A stretch of 64,000 nucleotides of DNA from contig NZ_FQUK01000005.1 in NCBI RefSeq assembly GCF_900129205.1, positions 1 through 64,000 on the forward strand, given 5' to 3'. This DNA comes from Thermomonas hydrothermalis (GTDB lineage: Bacteria > Pseudomonadota > Gammaproteobacteria > Xanthomonadales > Xanthomonadaceae). The position numbers and the translations under genes are program-made. Positions 28,291 through 40,214 of this stretch are shown here, piece after piece (position 1 is the first letter of the stretch; every line of letters begins with the position of its first letter). The notes beneath the pieces were generated by a model, which did not search any database, was not told where the DNA came from, and saw only the letters and a list, made by a program, of their open reading frames with translations.

Positions 28291-29301
28291 CTACACCGCC
28301 AGCGCCGAGCGCCGGTAGCCCTCGCTGGCGGCAAGCGCCTGTTCGACCAGCGCCCAGCCGGCGCCGGGCTTGTGCGCGCCCTCGCTGAGCACCTGCCGGA
28401 ACGCGCGCCCGCCGGGCTGGCCAGCGAACAGGCCCAGCAGATGACGGGTGATGTGCTTGAGAAACACGCCCTGCGCAAGCTGCCCCTCCACGTAGGGCCG
28501 GTAGGCGCGCAGCAGCTCGCTGCGCGTGCGCAGCTGGCCACCAAACCAGCGCACGTCGAGTTCATGCAACAGATACGGGGTGTGGTAGGCCGCCCGACCC
28601 AGCATCACGCCATCGACATGCGCCAGATGTACAGTCGCCTGCGCGGCATCGGCAATGCCCCCGTTGACGACCACCTGCAATGCCGGGCGTTCCTGTTTGA
28701 GCCGGTACGCCCAGTCGTAACGCAACGGCGGCACCTCGCGGTTTTCCTTTGGGCTCAACCCCTGCAGCCAGGCGTTGCGTGCATGCACCACGAACATCCG
28801 GCAGCCGGCCGCGGCCACGGTGTCGATGAACCCCAAAAAACGCTCCCATTCGTGGTCATCGTCCACCCCAAGCCGGCATTTCACCGTCACCGGCACCCTG
28901 GGCGCTGCGGCGATCATGGCCGCCACGCATTCGGCCACCAGGCCAGGTTCGCGCATCAGACAGGCGCCAAAGCGCCCGGCCTGTACGCGATCGGACGGAC
29001 AGCCGCAGTTGAGATTGATCTCGTCGAAACCGACCTCGGCACCGATCCGTGCCGCCTGTGCCAGCAGCGCAGGCTCACTGCCACCCAGCTGCAACGCCAC
29101 CGGGTGTTCGGACGGATCCATCGCCAGCAGGCGGGCGCGGTCGCCGTGGATCACCGCATTGGCATGCACCATCTCGGTGTACAGCCGGGCATGCGGTGCC
29201 AGCACGCGGTGAAAGGCGCGGCAATGGGTGTCGGTCCAGTCCATCATCGGGGCGACGGACAGGCGCAGGGTATCGGCGGCAATGGCGGGCGTGACGATCA
29301 C
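28291..29301 (-). CDS. dusA: tRNA-dihydrouridine(20/20a) synthase
   Basis: An FMN enzyme that reduces uridine 20 and 20a in the tRNA D-loop. The 336-residue TIM barrel begins with LSVAPMMDWTDTHCRAFHR, then LQLGGSEPALLAQAARIG, NLNCGCPSDRVQAGRFGACLM with the catalytic Cys, VTVKCRLGVDD, VHARNAWLQGLSPKENR and VMLGRAAYHTPYLL, a pattern specific for DusA. The start is a GTG at 29301. It is divergent from acnD. Confidence 0.95.
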   Translation of the reverse strand: MIVTPAIAADTLRLSVAPMMDWTDTHCRAFHRVLAPHARLYTEMVHANAVIHGDRARLLAMDPSEHPVALQLGGSEPALLAQAARIGAEVGFDEINLNCGCPSDRVQAGRFGACLMREPGLVAECVAAMIAAAPRVPVTVKCRLGVDDDHEWERFLGFIDTVAAAGCRMFVVHARNAWLQGLSPKENREVPPLRYDWAYRLKQERPALQVVVNGGIADAAQATVHLAHVDGVMLGRAAYHTPYLLHELDVRWFGGQLRTRSELLRAYRPYVEGQLAQGVFLKHITRHLLGLFAGQPGGRAFRQVLSEGAHKPGAGWALVEQALAASEGYRRSALAV

Positions 29302-29381
29302 CCAGGCATTGTACGGTGCCCGGTCACCCCGCCCCGGATGCGCGACAATATCCAGCTTCAGATTCCCAGCGTGAGCTCGCC

Positions 29382-32006
29382 ATGATCAACACCAGCTACC
29401 GCAAGCCGCTGCCTGGTACGGGCTATGACTATTTCGACGCCCGCGAGGCGGTGGAGGCACTGCGACCGGGCGCCTGGGCGCGCCTGTCCTACACCGCCCG
29501 GGTGCACGCCGAAAACATCGTGCGCAAGGCCGAGCCGACCCGGATCAACGACTATCTGCTGCAACTGATCGAGCATCGCCGCGACCAGGATTTCCCGTGG
29601 TACCCGGCGCGGGTGGTCTGCCATGACATCCTCGGCCTGACCGCGCTGGTCGATCTGGCCGGGCTGCGTGAGGCAATCCAGGCCGAGGGCGGCGACCCGG
29701 CGCAGGTCAATCCGGTGGTGCCGGTGCAACTGATCGTGGATCACTCGCTGGCGGTGGAAGCCCCGGGCTTTGATCCAGAGGCATTCGCCAAGAACCGCGC
29801 CATCGAAGACCGCCGCAATGCCGACCGCTTTCATTTCATCGACTGGTGCCGACGCGCGTTCGACAACGTCGAGGTGATCCCGGCCGGCAACGGCATCATG
29901 CACCAGATCAATCTGGAAAAAATGTCGCCGGTGATCTTCACCCAGGACGGCGTGGCCTTCCCGGATACCTGCGTCGGCACTGACTCGCACACCCCGCATG
30001 TGGACGCGCTGGGTGTGATTGCCGTCGGGGTCGGCGGGCTGGAAGCCGAAAGCGTGATGCTGGGGCGCGCCTCGATGATGCGCCTGCCGGAAATCGTGGC
30101 GGTGGAACTGACCGGCAAACCCGGCCCTGGCATTACCGCCACCGATATCGTGCTCTCGCTGACCGAGTTCCTGCGCCGCGAGAAAGTGGTCGGCGCCTAT
30201 CTGGAGTTCCGCGGCGAGGGCGCTGCGGCGCTGTCGATCGGTGATCGCGCCACGATTTCCAACATGGCCCCGGAATACGGTGCCACTGCTGCGCTGTTCT
30301 TCATCGACGACAACACCCTGGACTACCTGCGCCTGACCGGCCGCAGCGATGCCCAGGTCGCTCTGGTGGAAACCTATGCCAAGACCCTGGGCCTGTGGGC
30401 CGACAGCCTGGCCCAGGCCCGCTATGACCGCACCCTGCACTTCGACCTAACCACGGTCGAGCGCACCCTGGCGGGCCCCTCCAACCCGCATCGCCGACTG
30501 CCAGTGGCGGCGCTGGCCGAGCGCGGCATCGCCGATCCAGCCAAGCTGGCCGCCGCCCGCGCCGACGAAGCCGCAGGCCGGCTACCGACCGGCGCGGTGA
30601 TCATCGCCGCCATCACCTCCTGCACTAACACCAGCAACCCGCGCAACGTGATCGCCGCCGGCTTGCTGGCGCGCAATGCCCTTGCCCGCGGCCTGCACCG
30701 CAAGCCCTGGGTGAAGACCTCGCTGGCACCCGGCTCGCTGGTGGTACAGCGCTACCTCAAGGACGCCGGGCTGCTGCCGGCACTGGAGCAGCTGGGGTTT
30801 GGCATCGTCGGCTTTGCCTGCACCACCTGCAACGGCATGAGCGGCGCGCTGAACCCGGCGATCCAGCAGGAAATCATCGACCGCGATCTGTACGCCGTGG
30901 CGGTGCTTTCAGGTAACCGCAACTTCGACGGCCGCATCCATCCCTATGCCAAGCAGGCCTTCCTGGCCAGCCCGCCGCTGGTGATCGCCTATGCCATCGC
31001 CGGCACCATCCATTTCGACATCGAGCGCGACGTGCTGGGCATCGATGGCGAGGGGCGCGAGGTGCGGCTGAAGGACATCTGGCCCAGCGACGAGGAGATC
31101 GATGCGGTGCTGCACGCCAGCGTCAAGCCCGAACAGTTCCGCGAGGTCTATACGCAGATGTTCGCCCCACGCCCCGCCGGTGAACGCGGCGAGCCGCTGT
31201 ACGCCTGGCGCCCGACCAGCACCTACATTCGCCGGCCGCCGTACTGGGACCGCGAAGGCATCGGCGCCCTGGCCGCGTATCCGCGCACGCTGCGCGGCAT
31301 GCGTCCACTGGCGGTGCTAGGTGACAACATCACCACCGACCACATCTCGCCCAGCAATGCCATCCTGCCCGACAGCGCAGCCGGGGAATATCTGGCACGC
31401 ATGGGCCTGCCGGAAGAGGACTTCAACTCGTATGCCACCCACCGCGGTGACCATCTGACCGCGATGCGGGCGACCTTCGCCAACCCCAAGCTGCTCAACG
31501 AAATGGTGCGCAACCCCGACGGCAGCATCCGGCAGGGCTCGCTGACCCGGCTGGAGCCGGACGGCACGGTGCTGCGCATGTGGGAGGCCATCGAGACCTA
31601 CATTGCCCGCCGCCAGCCGCTGATCATCATCGCCGGCGCTGACTATGGTCAGGGCTCCTCACGTGACTGGGCCGCCAAGGGCGTGCGTCTGGCCGGGGTG
31701 GAGGCGATCGTGGCGGAAGGCTTCGAACGCATCCACCGCACCAATCTGATCGGGATGGGCGTGCTGCCATTGCAGTTCCTGCCGGGCACCACCCGCCTGA
31801 CGCTGGGCATCGACGGGAGCGAAACCTTCGACGTGGCGGGGACACCGGATGCTGGCGCTGAGCTGACTCTGGTCATCCACCGTCGCGACGGCAGCCAGCA
31901 GCAGGTTCCGGTGCGCTGCCGGCTGGACACCGCCGAGGAAGTCTCGATCTATCAGGCGGGCGGCGTGCTGCAACGCTTCGCCCAGGATTTTCTCGGCCAC
32001 GCCTGA
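29382..32006 (+). CDS. acnD: Fe/S-dependent 2-methylisocitrate dehydratase AcnD (aconitase family)
   Basis: An 874-residue aconitase-superfamily enzyme. The N-terminus (SYRKPLPGTGYDYFDARE) and the FPWYPARVVCHDILGLTALVDLAGLR block match AcnD, which dehydrates 2-methylcitrate in propionate breakdown, better than AcnA. Cluster-binding cysteines appear in ITSCTNTSNP (about 437) and ACTTCNGMSG (about 503-506). The swivel domain carries GADYGQGSSRDWAAKG. AcnD usually works with PrpF, and prpB and prpC are usual neighbours, but none is here. General aconitase activity is an alternative. ATG 29382 fits the family N-terminus. Confidence 0.87.
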   Translation: MINTSYRKPLPGTGYDYFDAREAVEALRPGAWARLSYTARVHAENIVRKAEPTRINDYLLQLIEHRRDQDFPWYPARVVCHDILGLTALVDLAGLREAIQAEGGDPAQVNPVVPVQLIVDHSLAVEAPGFDPEAFAKNRAIEDRRNADRFHFIDWCRRAFDNVEVIPAGNGIMHQINLEKMSPVIFTQDGVAFPDTCVGTDSHTPHVDALGVIAVGVGGLEAESVMLGRASMMRLPEIVAVELTGKPGPGITATDIVLSLTEFLRREKVVGAYLEFRGEGAAALSIGDRATISNMAPEYGATAALFFIDDNTLDYLRLTGRSDAQVALVETYAKTLGLWADSLAQARYDRTLHFDLTTVERTLAGPSNPHRRLPVAALAERGIADPAKLAAARADEAAGRLPTGAVIIAAITSCTNTSNPRNVIAAGLLARNALARGLHRKPWVKTSLAPGSLVVQRYLKDAGLLPALEQLGFGIVGFACTTCNGMSGALNPAIQQEIIDRDLYAVAVLSGNRNFDGRIHPYAKQAFLASPPLVIAYAIAGTIHFDIERDVLGIDGEGREVRLKDIWPSDEEIDAVLHASVKPEQFREVYTQMFAPRPAGERGEPLYAWRPTSTYIRRPPYWDREGIGALAAYPRTLRGMRPLAVLGDNITTDHISPSNAILPDSAAGEYLARMGLPEEDFNSYATHRGDHLTAMRATFANPKLLNEMVRNPDGSIRQGSLTRLEPDGTVLRMWEAIETYIARRQPLIIIAGADYGQGSSRDWAAKGVRLAGVEAIVAEGFERIHRTNLIGMGVLPLQFLPGTTRLTLGIDGSETFDVAGTPDAGAELTLVIHRRDGSQQQVPVRCRLDTAEEVSIYQAGGVLQRFAQDFLGHA

Positions 32007-32187
32007 CCTCGCCAGTGCGCAAACCCGCGCAGGCTGCCGGGACGCTCTGAACAGCTCGGAGAGTCCCGGCGGCCAGATCAGACACAACACCACGATGGCG
32101 TTGCTCAGCCCCTCTCCACCCGGATGGGCTGTCCCGGCCAATCTGATGCGCGCATACTGCTCGCATTTCCAGCCTAGGATTGCCCCT

Positions 32188-32469
32188 ATGCGCAACGCCA
32201 CGCTTGCCGGATGCCTGCTTGCCCTCGCCGCCTGCACCACGGTCCCGCCCGAAGAACTGCTGGCACGCAATGCCACACCGGCCACCTACACCGCCGGCAA
32301 TGGTGATGTCATCACCGAATACCGCACCGGCGGCCGGCTGGTGATGGTCAAGGTGGTGCCCGCCCGCGGGCCGACCTATTACATCTACGACCGCAACGGC
32401 GATGGCGTGGTGGACGAACGCGACAACCGTGGCGGGCCAATGACCTACTACAAGCTGTTCAGCTGGTAA
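32188..32469 (+). CDS. Small lipoprotein, DUF2782-like
   Basis: A 93-residue predicted lipoprotein: a short signal with lipobox LAAC (Cys at about 16), then a domain with ITEYRTGGRLVMVKVVPARGPTYYIYDRNGDG, the pattern of the DUF2782 family, whose role I do not know. The D-x-N-x-D-G-x-x-D segment (DRNGDGVVDERD) looks like a calcium-binding loop. ATG 32188 directly precedes the signal. It is convergent with uvrD, with 15 bases between stops. Confidence 0.72.
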   Translation: MRNATLAGCLLALAACTTVPPEELLARNATPATYTAGNGDVITEYRTGGRLVMVKVVPARGPTYYIYDRNGDGVVDERDNRGGPMTYYKLFSW

Positions 32470-32484
32470 ACCGGCCGCAACACC

Positions 32485-34671
32485 TCAGGCCGGCGTCAGA
32501 TTGGCGTAGGCCAGCACCAGCCACTTGCTGCCGACTTCATCGAAGTTGACCTGCACGCGTGCGTGCGCGCCGCTGCCTTCCACGTCGGTCACACAGCCAA
32601 GACCAAAGGTGGGGTGGCGGACGCTGGCCCCCAGCCGGATCGGCGGCGGCTCCAGCGCGGCATGGCCGGCATCACGGCGTGGCACGCTGGCCTGACCTCG
32701 CGCAGCGAACGCGGGTTGCGGTTTCGGGCGGATCTCGCGCAGCAATGCCTTGGGGATTTCGCGCAGGAAGCGCGACGGCAGGCCGTACATGTCGCTGCCG
32801 TGGATGCGCCGACGCTCGGCGTGGCACAGCACCAACTGCTGGCGGGCGCGGGTGATGCCCACATACGCCAGCCGGCGCTCCTCGGCCATGCGGCCCGGCT
32901 CTTCGGCCGAGCGCATGTTGGGGAACAACCCTTCTTCCAGCCCGACCAGAAAGACCAGCGGAAACTCCAACCCCTTGGCACTGTGCAGCGTCATCAGTTG
33001 GACGCCATCCTCGCCGGCCTGGGCCTGGCCTTCGCCGGCTTCCAGCGCGGCGTACGCCAGGAAGGCCACCAGCTCCGGCATCGCCGCGGCGTCTTCCTCA
33101 TCGCCACGTACGAAACGCGACGCCACCGACACCAGCTCGTCGAGGTTGTCGGTGCGCGATTCGATCTGGCCGCGCGATTCGTTTTCGTAGTGCAGACGCA
33201 GCCCGGAGCGCGTCAGCACATGGTCGATCTTTTCCGCCAGCGGCATCGTCGCAGTCTCGTCGGCCAGCGCTTCGATCAACTGCAAAAACCCGGCCAGCGC
33301 GTTGCGTGCGCGTGCCGCCAATGTGGTTCCACTGCACAGACGACAGGCCGCCTGCCAGAGCGACAGGTTTTGGGCGCGGGCGGTGCGGCGCAACTCGTCG
33401 AGGGTACGCTCGCCGATGCCACGCGTGGGCGTGTTCACCGCACGCTCGAATGCCGCATCATCATCGCGGTTGGCCAGCAGGCGCAGGTAGGCCAGCGCGT
33501 CCTTGATTTCAGCGCGCTCGAAGAACCGCATGCCGCCATAGACGCGATACGGCATCTGCCGCTTGAGCAGCGCTTCCTCGAACACCCGCGATTGGGCATT
33601 GCTGCGATAGAGGATGGCGGCATCGCCATGGCTGCCACCGGCCTGCACCCATTGCTGGATGCGGCTGACCACATAAGCGGCCTCGTCGAGCTCATCGTAG
33701 GCGGCATACAGATCGATCGGCTCGCCCTCGCCCGCCTGCGTCCACAGCCGCTTGCCCAGGCGGTCATCGTTGTGGGCGATCACCGCATTGGCAGCGGCCA
33801 GGATGGTGCCGGTGGAACGGTAGTTCTGTTCCAGCCGGATCGTCTGCGCACCGGCGAAATCGCGCAGGAAGCGCTGCACGTTCTCCACCTTGGCCCCGCG
33901 CCAGCCGTAGATGGCCTGGTCGTCGTCGCCGACCACGAAGACGTGTCCGCTGTCGCCGGCCAGCAGGCGCACGAAGCCGTACTGGATGGCGTTGGTGTCC
34001 TGGAACTCGTCCACCAGGATCTGGCCGAAGCGGTGGCGGTAGTGCGCCAGCAGCCCGGGGTTCTCGCGCAGCAGCTCGTGCGCGCGCAGCAGCAGCTCGG
34101 CGAAGTCCACCAGCCCGGCGCGCTCGCAGCGTTCCTGGTAGGCGGCGTAGGCGCGCAGCAGGGCGTCGTTCCACGGGTCGTTGGCGGCCGGCTGGATGTG
34201 CTGCGGGCGGCGGCCTTCGTCCTTCTGCGCGTTGATCCACCACGCGATCTGGCGCGGCGGGAACTGGCCGTCGTCCAGCGCCAGCTGCTGCACCACGCGC
34301 TTGACCAGGCGCAGCTGGTCATCGGCATCCAGCACCTGGAAACCTTCCGGCAGCTTCGCCTCCTGCCAGTGCAGCCGCAGCAGGCGGTGGGCCAGGCCGT
34401 GGAAGGTGCCGATCCAGGCGCCGCGCGGCTCGCCGCCCAGCTGCGCGGCGATGCGCGCGCGCATCTCGCCGGCGGCCTTGTTGGTGAAGGTGACGGCCAG
34501 GATGCCGTGCAGCGGCACCCCGAACACCTCGTGCAGCCAGGCGATGCGGTGGGTGAGCACGCGGGTCTTGCCGGAGCCGGCGCCCGCCAGCACGAGGTAG
34601 TGGCCGGGCGCGGCGGACACGGCCTCGCGCTGGGCCGGGTTCAGCCCGTCGAGGAGGTGGGAGACATCCAT
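32485..34671 (-). CDS. uvrD: DNA helicase II UvrD
   Basis: A superfamily 1A 3'-5' DNA helicase acting in nucleotide-excision and mismatch repair. The 728-residue protein has helicase motifs in order: Walker A GAGSGKTRVLTHR (about 31-43), GTFHGLAHRLLR, motif II LVDEFQDTNAIQ, motif III VVGDDDQAIYGWRGA, LEQNYRST, motif V LHSAKGLEFPLVFLVGLEEGLFP, and motif VI YVGITRARQQLVL. The C-terminus ends in a small Tudor-like region. ATG 34671 gives MDVSHLLDGLNPAQREAV. The 5' third of the gene looks more GC-rich at third positions than the rest. Confidence 0.96.
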   Translation of the reverse strand: MDVSHLLDGLNPAQREAVSAAPGHYLVLAGAGSGKTRVLTHRIAWLHEVFGVPLHGILAVTFTNKAAGEMRARIAAQLGGEPRGAWIGTFHGLAHRLLRLHWQEAKLPEGFQVLDADDQLRLVKRVVQQLALDDGQFPPRQIAWWINAQKDEGRRPQHIQPAANDPWNDALLRAYAAYQERCERAGLVDFAELLLRAHELLRENPGLLAHYRHRFGQILVDEFQDTNAIQYGFVRLLAGDSGHVFVVGDDDQAIYGWRGAKVENVQRFLRDFAGAQTIRLEQNYRSTGTILAAANAVIAHNDDRLGKRLWTQAGEGEPIDLYAAYDELDEAAYVVSRIQQWVQAGGSHGDAAILYRSNAQSRVFEEALLKRQMPYRVYGGMRFFERAEIKDALAYLRLLANRDDDAAFERAVNTPTRGIGERTLDELRRTARAQNLSLWQAACRLCSGTTLAARARNALAGFLQLIEALADETATMPLAEKIDHVLTRSGLRLHYENESRGQIESRTDNLDELVSVASRFVRGDEEDAAAMPELVAFLAYAALEAGEGQAQAGEDGVQLMTLHSAKGLEFPLVFLVGLEEGLFPNMRSAEEPGRMAEERRLAYVGITRARQQLVLCHAERRRIHGSDMYGLPSRFLREIPKALLREIRPKPQPAFAARGQASVPRRDAGHAALEPPPIRLGASVRHPTFGLGCVTDVEGSGAHARVQVNFDEVGSKWLVLAYANLTPA

Positions 34672-34719
34672 CGCCCGAAGTTTACCGGCTACCGCAGTGC
34701 AGGTCGGGCAGCCCGCGTT

Positions 34720-34733
34720 TGACAGCGCTGTCA
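34720..34733. promoter_or_regulatory. LacI-type operator 1 (upstream of the sugar permease)
   Basis: TGACAGCGCTGTCA is a perfect 14-bp palindrome, 105 bases before the permease start and 49 bases before the divergent uvrD start. Near-identical sites occur at 37517 and 41797. Confidence 0.8.
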
Positions 34734-34837
34734 GAGGCCATGTACAAGCTGCAAACCGACCGCGCGTTTGCCAGGGAGAGCGGCAGGCGCCAGGCATCGC
34801 ACCCAGTCCCGTCCCATCTTCCCCGGCAGGCTACGCA

Positions 34838-36286
34838 ATGGCACCCCAGCAAACCCGATGGTCCCAGTTCGGTGTCCTCGTCACGGTGTTCTTTTTCTGG
34901 GGCTTCGTGGCCGCCAGCAACGACATCCTGATCCCGGTCTTCAAGAAGGAATTCGCGCTGTCGCAGGCGGAGAGCCAGTTGGTCGCGATGGCGTTCTATG
35001 TCGCCTACACCGTGGGCTCGCTGCTCTATTTCGGGGTTTCACGGTTGCTGGGGCAGGATCTGCTGAACCGGATCGGCTATCGCAACGGGATCAGCCTGGG
35101 CCTGTTGATCTCGGCCGTGGGGACGCTGCTGTTCTACCCGGCGGCCAACACCCGCTCGTTCCCGCTGATGCTGTCGGGGCTGTTCATCGTCGGCCTGGGC
35201 TTTGCCTTGCAGCAGATCGCCGCCAATCCTCTGGCCATCGTGATGGGCAACCCGGCCACCGGCGCGCAACGCCTGACCATGGCCGGTGGCGTCAACAACT
35301 TCGGGACCACCATCGGCCCGCTGCTGGTCAGCTTCGCCATCTTCGGCAGCCTGGCCACGGGCAACACCGAGGCCAGCATCGAAAGCGTCAAGACGCCCTA
35401 CCTGGTGCTGGGCGTGGCCTTCGTGCTGGTGGCGCTGTTCTTCCGCTTCTCGTCGGTGCCCAACCACATCGACCTGGACGCGTTGGCCGCGGATGAGGCC
35501 GAGGATGCCGGCAAGCTGGTCCACAAGCCCTCGGCATTCGCCTATCCGCAACTGGCATTGGGGATGCTGGCGATCTTCGTCTATGTCGGCGTCGAGGTGT
35601 CCACGGTTTCCAACCTGCCGGCCTACCTGCACGAGGGCCTGGGGATCCAGACCCACCACTTGGCCCCGTACGTCTCGCTGTATTGGGCCAGCCTGATGAT
35701 CGGCCGCTGGACCGGTGCGGCCGGCGCGTTCGAGGTGGGCGCGGGCGTGCGCAGGATGTTGACGCTGATCCTGCCGTTCCTCGCCTTCGGGGTGTATCTG
35801 GCGGTCAATGCCATCGCCCAGCACGACGTCTCGCAGTTCTACGGCTATGCCTTGGTCATCGTGCTGATGATCGCGGCCACCCTGCTGAGTCGCGGCAACC
35901 CGGCACGGATGCTGCTGTACTTCGCGCTGTGCGGCATCACCGCCCTGCTGATCGGCATGGCGTCCACCGGCAAGACCAGCATCATCGCGTTCATCAGCGT
36001 GGGCCTGTTCTGCAGCACGATGTGGCCGTGCATCTTCGCGCTGGCCATCGCCGGGCTGGGCCGGCATACCAACCAGGGCAGCAGCCTGCTGATCATGATG
36101 ATCATGGGGGGCGGCTGGATCAGCCTGGCGCAGGGCGCGCTGGCCGACCGGGTGGGCGTGCACATGAGTTTCTGGGTCGGCGTGGCCTGCTTTGCCTACC
36201 TTGCCTTCTACGCAGTGGCGGCAAGCCGCTCGTTGCGGCGCCAGGGCATCGATCTGGACCGGCTGGCCGGGGATCGCGGCCACTGA
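34838..36286 (+). CDS. FucP-family MFS sugar:H+ symporter
   Basis: A 482-residue inner-membrane permease with about 12 spans. The start WSQFGVLVTVFFFWGFVAASNDILIPVFKK, then GLGFALQQIAANPLAIVMG and GGVNNFGTTIGPLLVS, is characteristic of the FHS family (FucP, GluP and glucose/galactose permeases). It likely imports the monosaccharide or short product released by the nearby GH3 and GH30 enzymes, glucose being the simplest candidate. ATG 34838 is used. The LacI-type operator lies in its promoter region. Confidence 0.88.
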   Translation: MAPQQTRWSQFGVLVTVFFFWGFVAASNDILIPVFKKEFALSQAESQLVAMAFYVAYTVGSLLYFGVSRLLGQDLLNRIGYRNGISLGLLISAVGTLLFYPAANTRSFPLMLSGLFIVGLGFALQQIAANPLAIVMGNPATGAQRLTMAGGVNNFGTTIGPLLVSFAIFGSLATGNTEASIESVKTPYLVLGVAFVLVALFFRFSSVPNHIDLDALAADEAEDAGKLVHKPSAFAYPQLALGMLAIFVYVGVEVSTVSNLPAYLHEGLGIQTHHLAPYVSLYWASLMIGRWTGAAGAFEVGAGVRRMLTLILPFLAFGVYLAVNAIAQHDVSQFYGYALVIVLMIAATLLSRGNPARMLLYFALCGITALLIGMASTGKTSIIAFISVGLFCSTMWPCIFALAIAGLGRHTNQGSSLLIMMIMGGGWISLAQGALADRVGVHMSFWVGVACFAYLAFYAVAASRSLRRQGIDLDRLAGDRGH

Positions 36287-36319
36287 GCCTGCCGGCCGCC
36301 GCAAGGCGGCCTGGCCCGA

Positions 36320-37381
36320 TCAGCTGCCGGCGGCGGGGCCGGTGGAACGCCGCAGCTGCAGGGCATAGGGCACCTCGACGATGCCGCCGCGGCCGGGCTC
36401 GCGGATCTCGCGCAGCAGCTCCAGTGCCGCCAGCCGCCCCATGTCGCGGGTGGGCTGGCGCACCGTGGTCAGCGCCGGGTACACCTGATGGGCGATGGGG
36501 ATGTCGTCGAAGCCGCACACCGACACGTCCCCCGGCACCGACAGCCCGCGCTCGCTGACCGCGCAGATGACCCCGGCGGCCATGTCGTCGTTGGCGGCGA
36601 AAATGGCCGTCGGCGGGCGATCCAGATCCAGCAGCCGGTTGGCCGCCACGTACCCGGATTCGTGGGTGAACTCGCCGGCCACCACCAGCGCGGGGTCTTC
36701 CTCCAGACCGGCCCGACGCAGGCCTTCGCGATAGCCTTGCAGGCGCCAACCGGTGGCGCCATGCGCGGGGTGGCCGCTGATGTGCGCGATCCGGCGATGC
36801 CCCAGCGCAACCAAGTGCTCCATCAGCGCGCAAACTGCCCCGAACTCGTCCACCACCACCCCCACCCGGCGATGCGGCTCCATCGCCGAGACGCTGGACC
36901 ATGGCACCTCCAGCGCTGCCAGGCGGCCCAGCAAGGCGGCATCGTCGGTCAACGGCGGCGTCAACAACAATCCATCCAGCTGTGTCTGCAACACCAGCGC
37001 CTCGACCTTCGCCACCAGACGCTTGTCGAGGTAGGTCAACGGCACCAGCATCAGGTTGTAGTGCTGCGACTGGCAGGCGTCCAGCACGCCCATCTCGATT
37101 TCCATCAGGTAGTTGGCCGACGGGTTGTCGAACAGCAGCGCCACCAGGTACGACCGCCGCCCTGCCAGTACCCGCGCCGACGGCAGCGGGCGATAACGCA
37201 ACGATTTCACCGCCGCCTCGACCCGCTGGCGGGTACGTTCCGACACGTTCGGCTCGTTGTTGAGCACGCGCGAGACGGTCTTCATCGACACTCCCGCGCG
37301 CTCGACCACGTCCTCGATACGGACCCGGCCAGCCTTGGGCCTGCCACCACCCTCATCCCCATGTCGCTTACTGCTGCCCAT
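36320..37381 (-). CDS. LacI-family transcriptional regulator
   Basis: A 353-residue repressor. The N-terminal DNA-binding domain (about 20-75) reads RIEDVVERAGVSMKTVSRVLNNEPNVSERTRQRVEAAVKSL, including the hinge helix. The periplasmic-binding-protein-like sensor follows, with YLVALLFDNPSANYLMEIEMG, IAHISGHPAHGATGWR and TAIFAANDDMAAGVI. It lies between the permease and the GH3 gene, and three near-identical palindromes stand before the locus genes, so it probably represses them until a glucan-derived sugar is present. ATG 37381 gives the shortest N-tail before the HTH. Confidence 0.93.
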   Translation of the reverse strand: MGSSKRHGDEGGGRPKAGRVRIEDVVERAGVSMKTVSRVLNNEPNVSERTRQRVEAAVKSLRYRPLPSARVLAGRRSYLVALLFDNPSANYLMEIEMGVLDACQSQHYNLMLVPLTYLDKRLVAKVEALVLQTQLDGLLLTPPLTDDAALLGRLAALEVPWSSVSAMEPHRRVGVVVDEFGAVCALMEHLVALGHRRIAHISGHPAHGATGWRLQGYREGLRRAGLEEDPALVVAGEFTHESGYVAANRLLDLDRPPTAIFAANDDMAAGVICAVSERGLSVPGDVSVCGFDDIPIAHQVYPALTTVRQPTRDMGRLAALELLREIREPGRGGIVEVPYALQLRRSTGPAAGS

Positions 37382-37516
37382 ACTGTGTCCGATTCGAGTT
37401 CCAGTTCTGACCGTCACCCCGCGTCGGCGGCAACGTGGCTGCCGCCGCTTCCCCCATGGCGGCATGTCGCTCTGCAACAAGCCATGATAGGCTGAAGTCG
37501 CTATTCTGCGCGCACA

Positions 37517-37530
37517 TGACAACGCTGTCA
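37517..37530. promoter_or_regulatory. LacI-type operator 2 (between lacI-type gene and GH3)
   Basis: TGACAACGCTGTCA differs by one base from sites 1 and 3. It lies in the divergent promoter region of the regulator (start 37381) and the GH3 gene (start 37587), so it could serve both induction and autoregulation. Confidence 0.8.
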
Positions 37531-37586
37531 CGGCGCCCTGCACCAAATCTCACGCCGTCGTCTATCGAACCGAGGAGCCCGCCGTC

Positions 37587-40175
<2,589 letters not shown>

Positions 40176-40214
40176 CGCAGTGCGCCACCGCAGGCCCGCC
40201 CTGCCTGCCTTGCT

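Noticed and set aside
29358-30440. A 360-codon minus-strand frame inside acnD
   Set aside because: acnD is collinear with its family over the whole region. The antisense frame has no recognisable features.
32563-34722. A 719-codon open frame on the plus strand opposite uvrD
   Set aside because: uvrD on the minus strand has every SF1A helicase motif in order. The opposing frame is repetitive and unlike any family.
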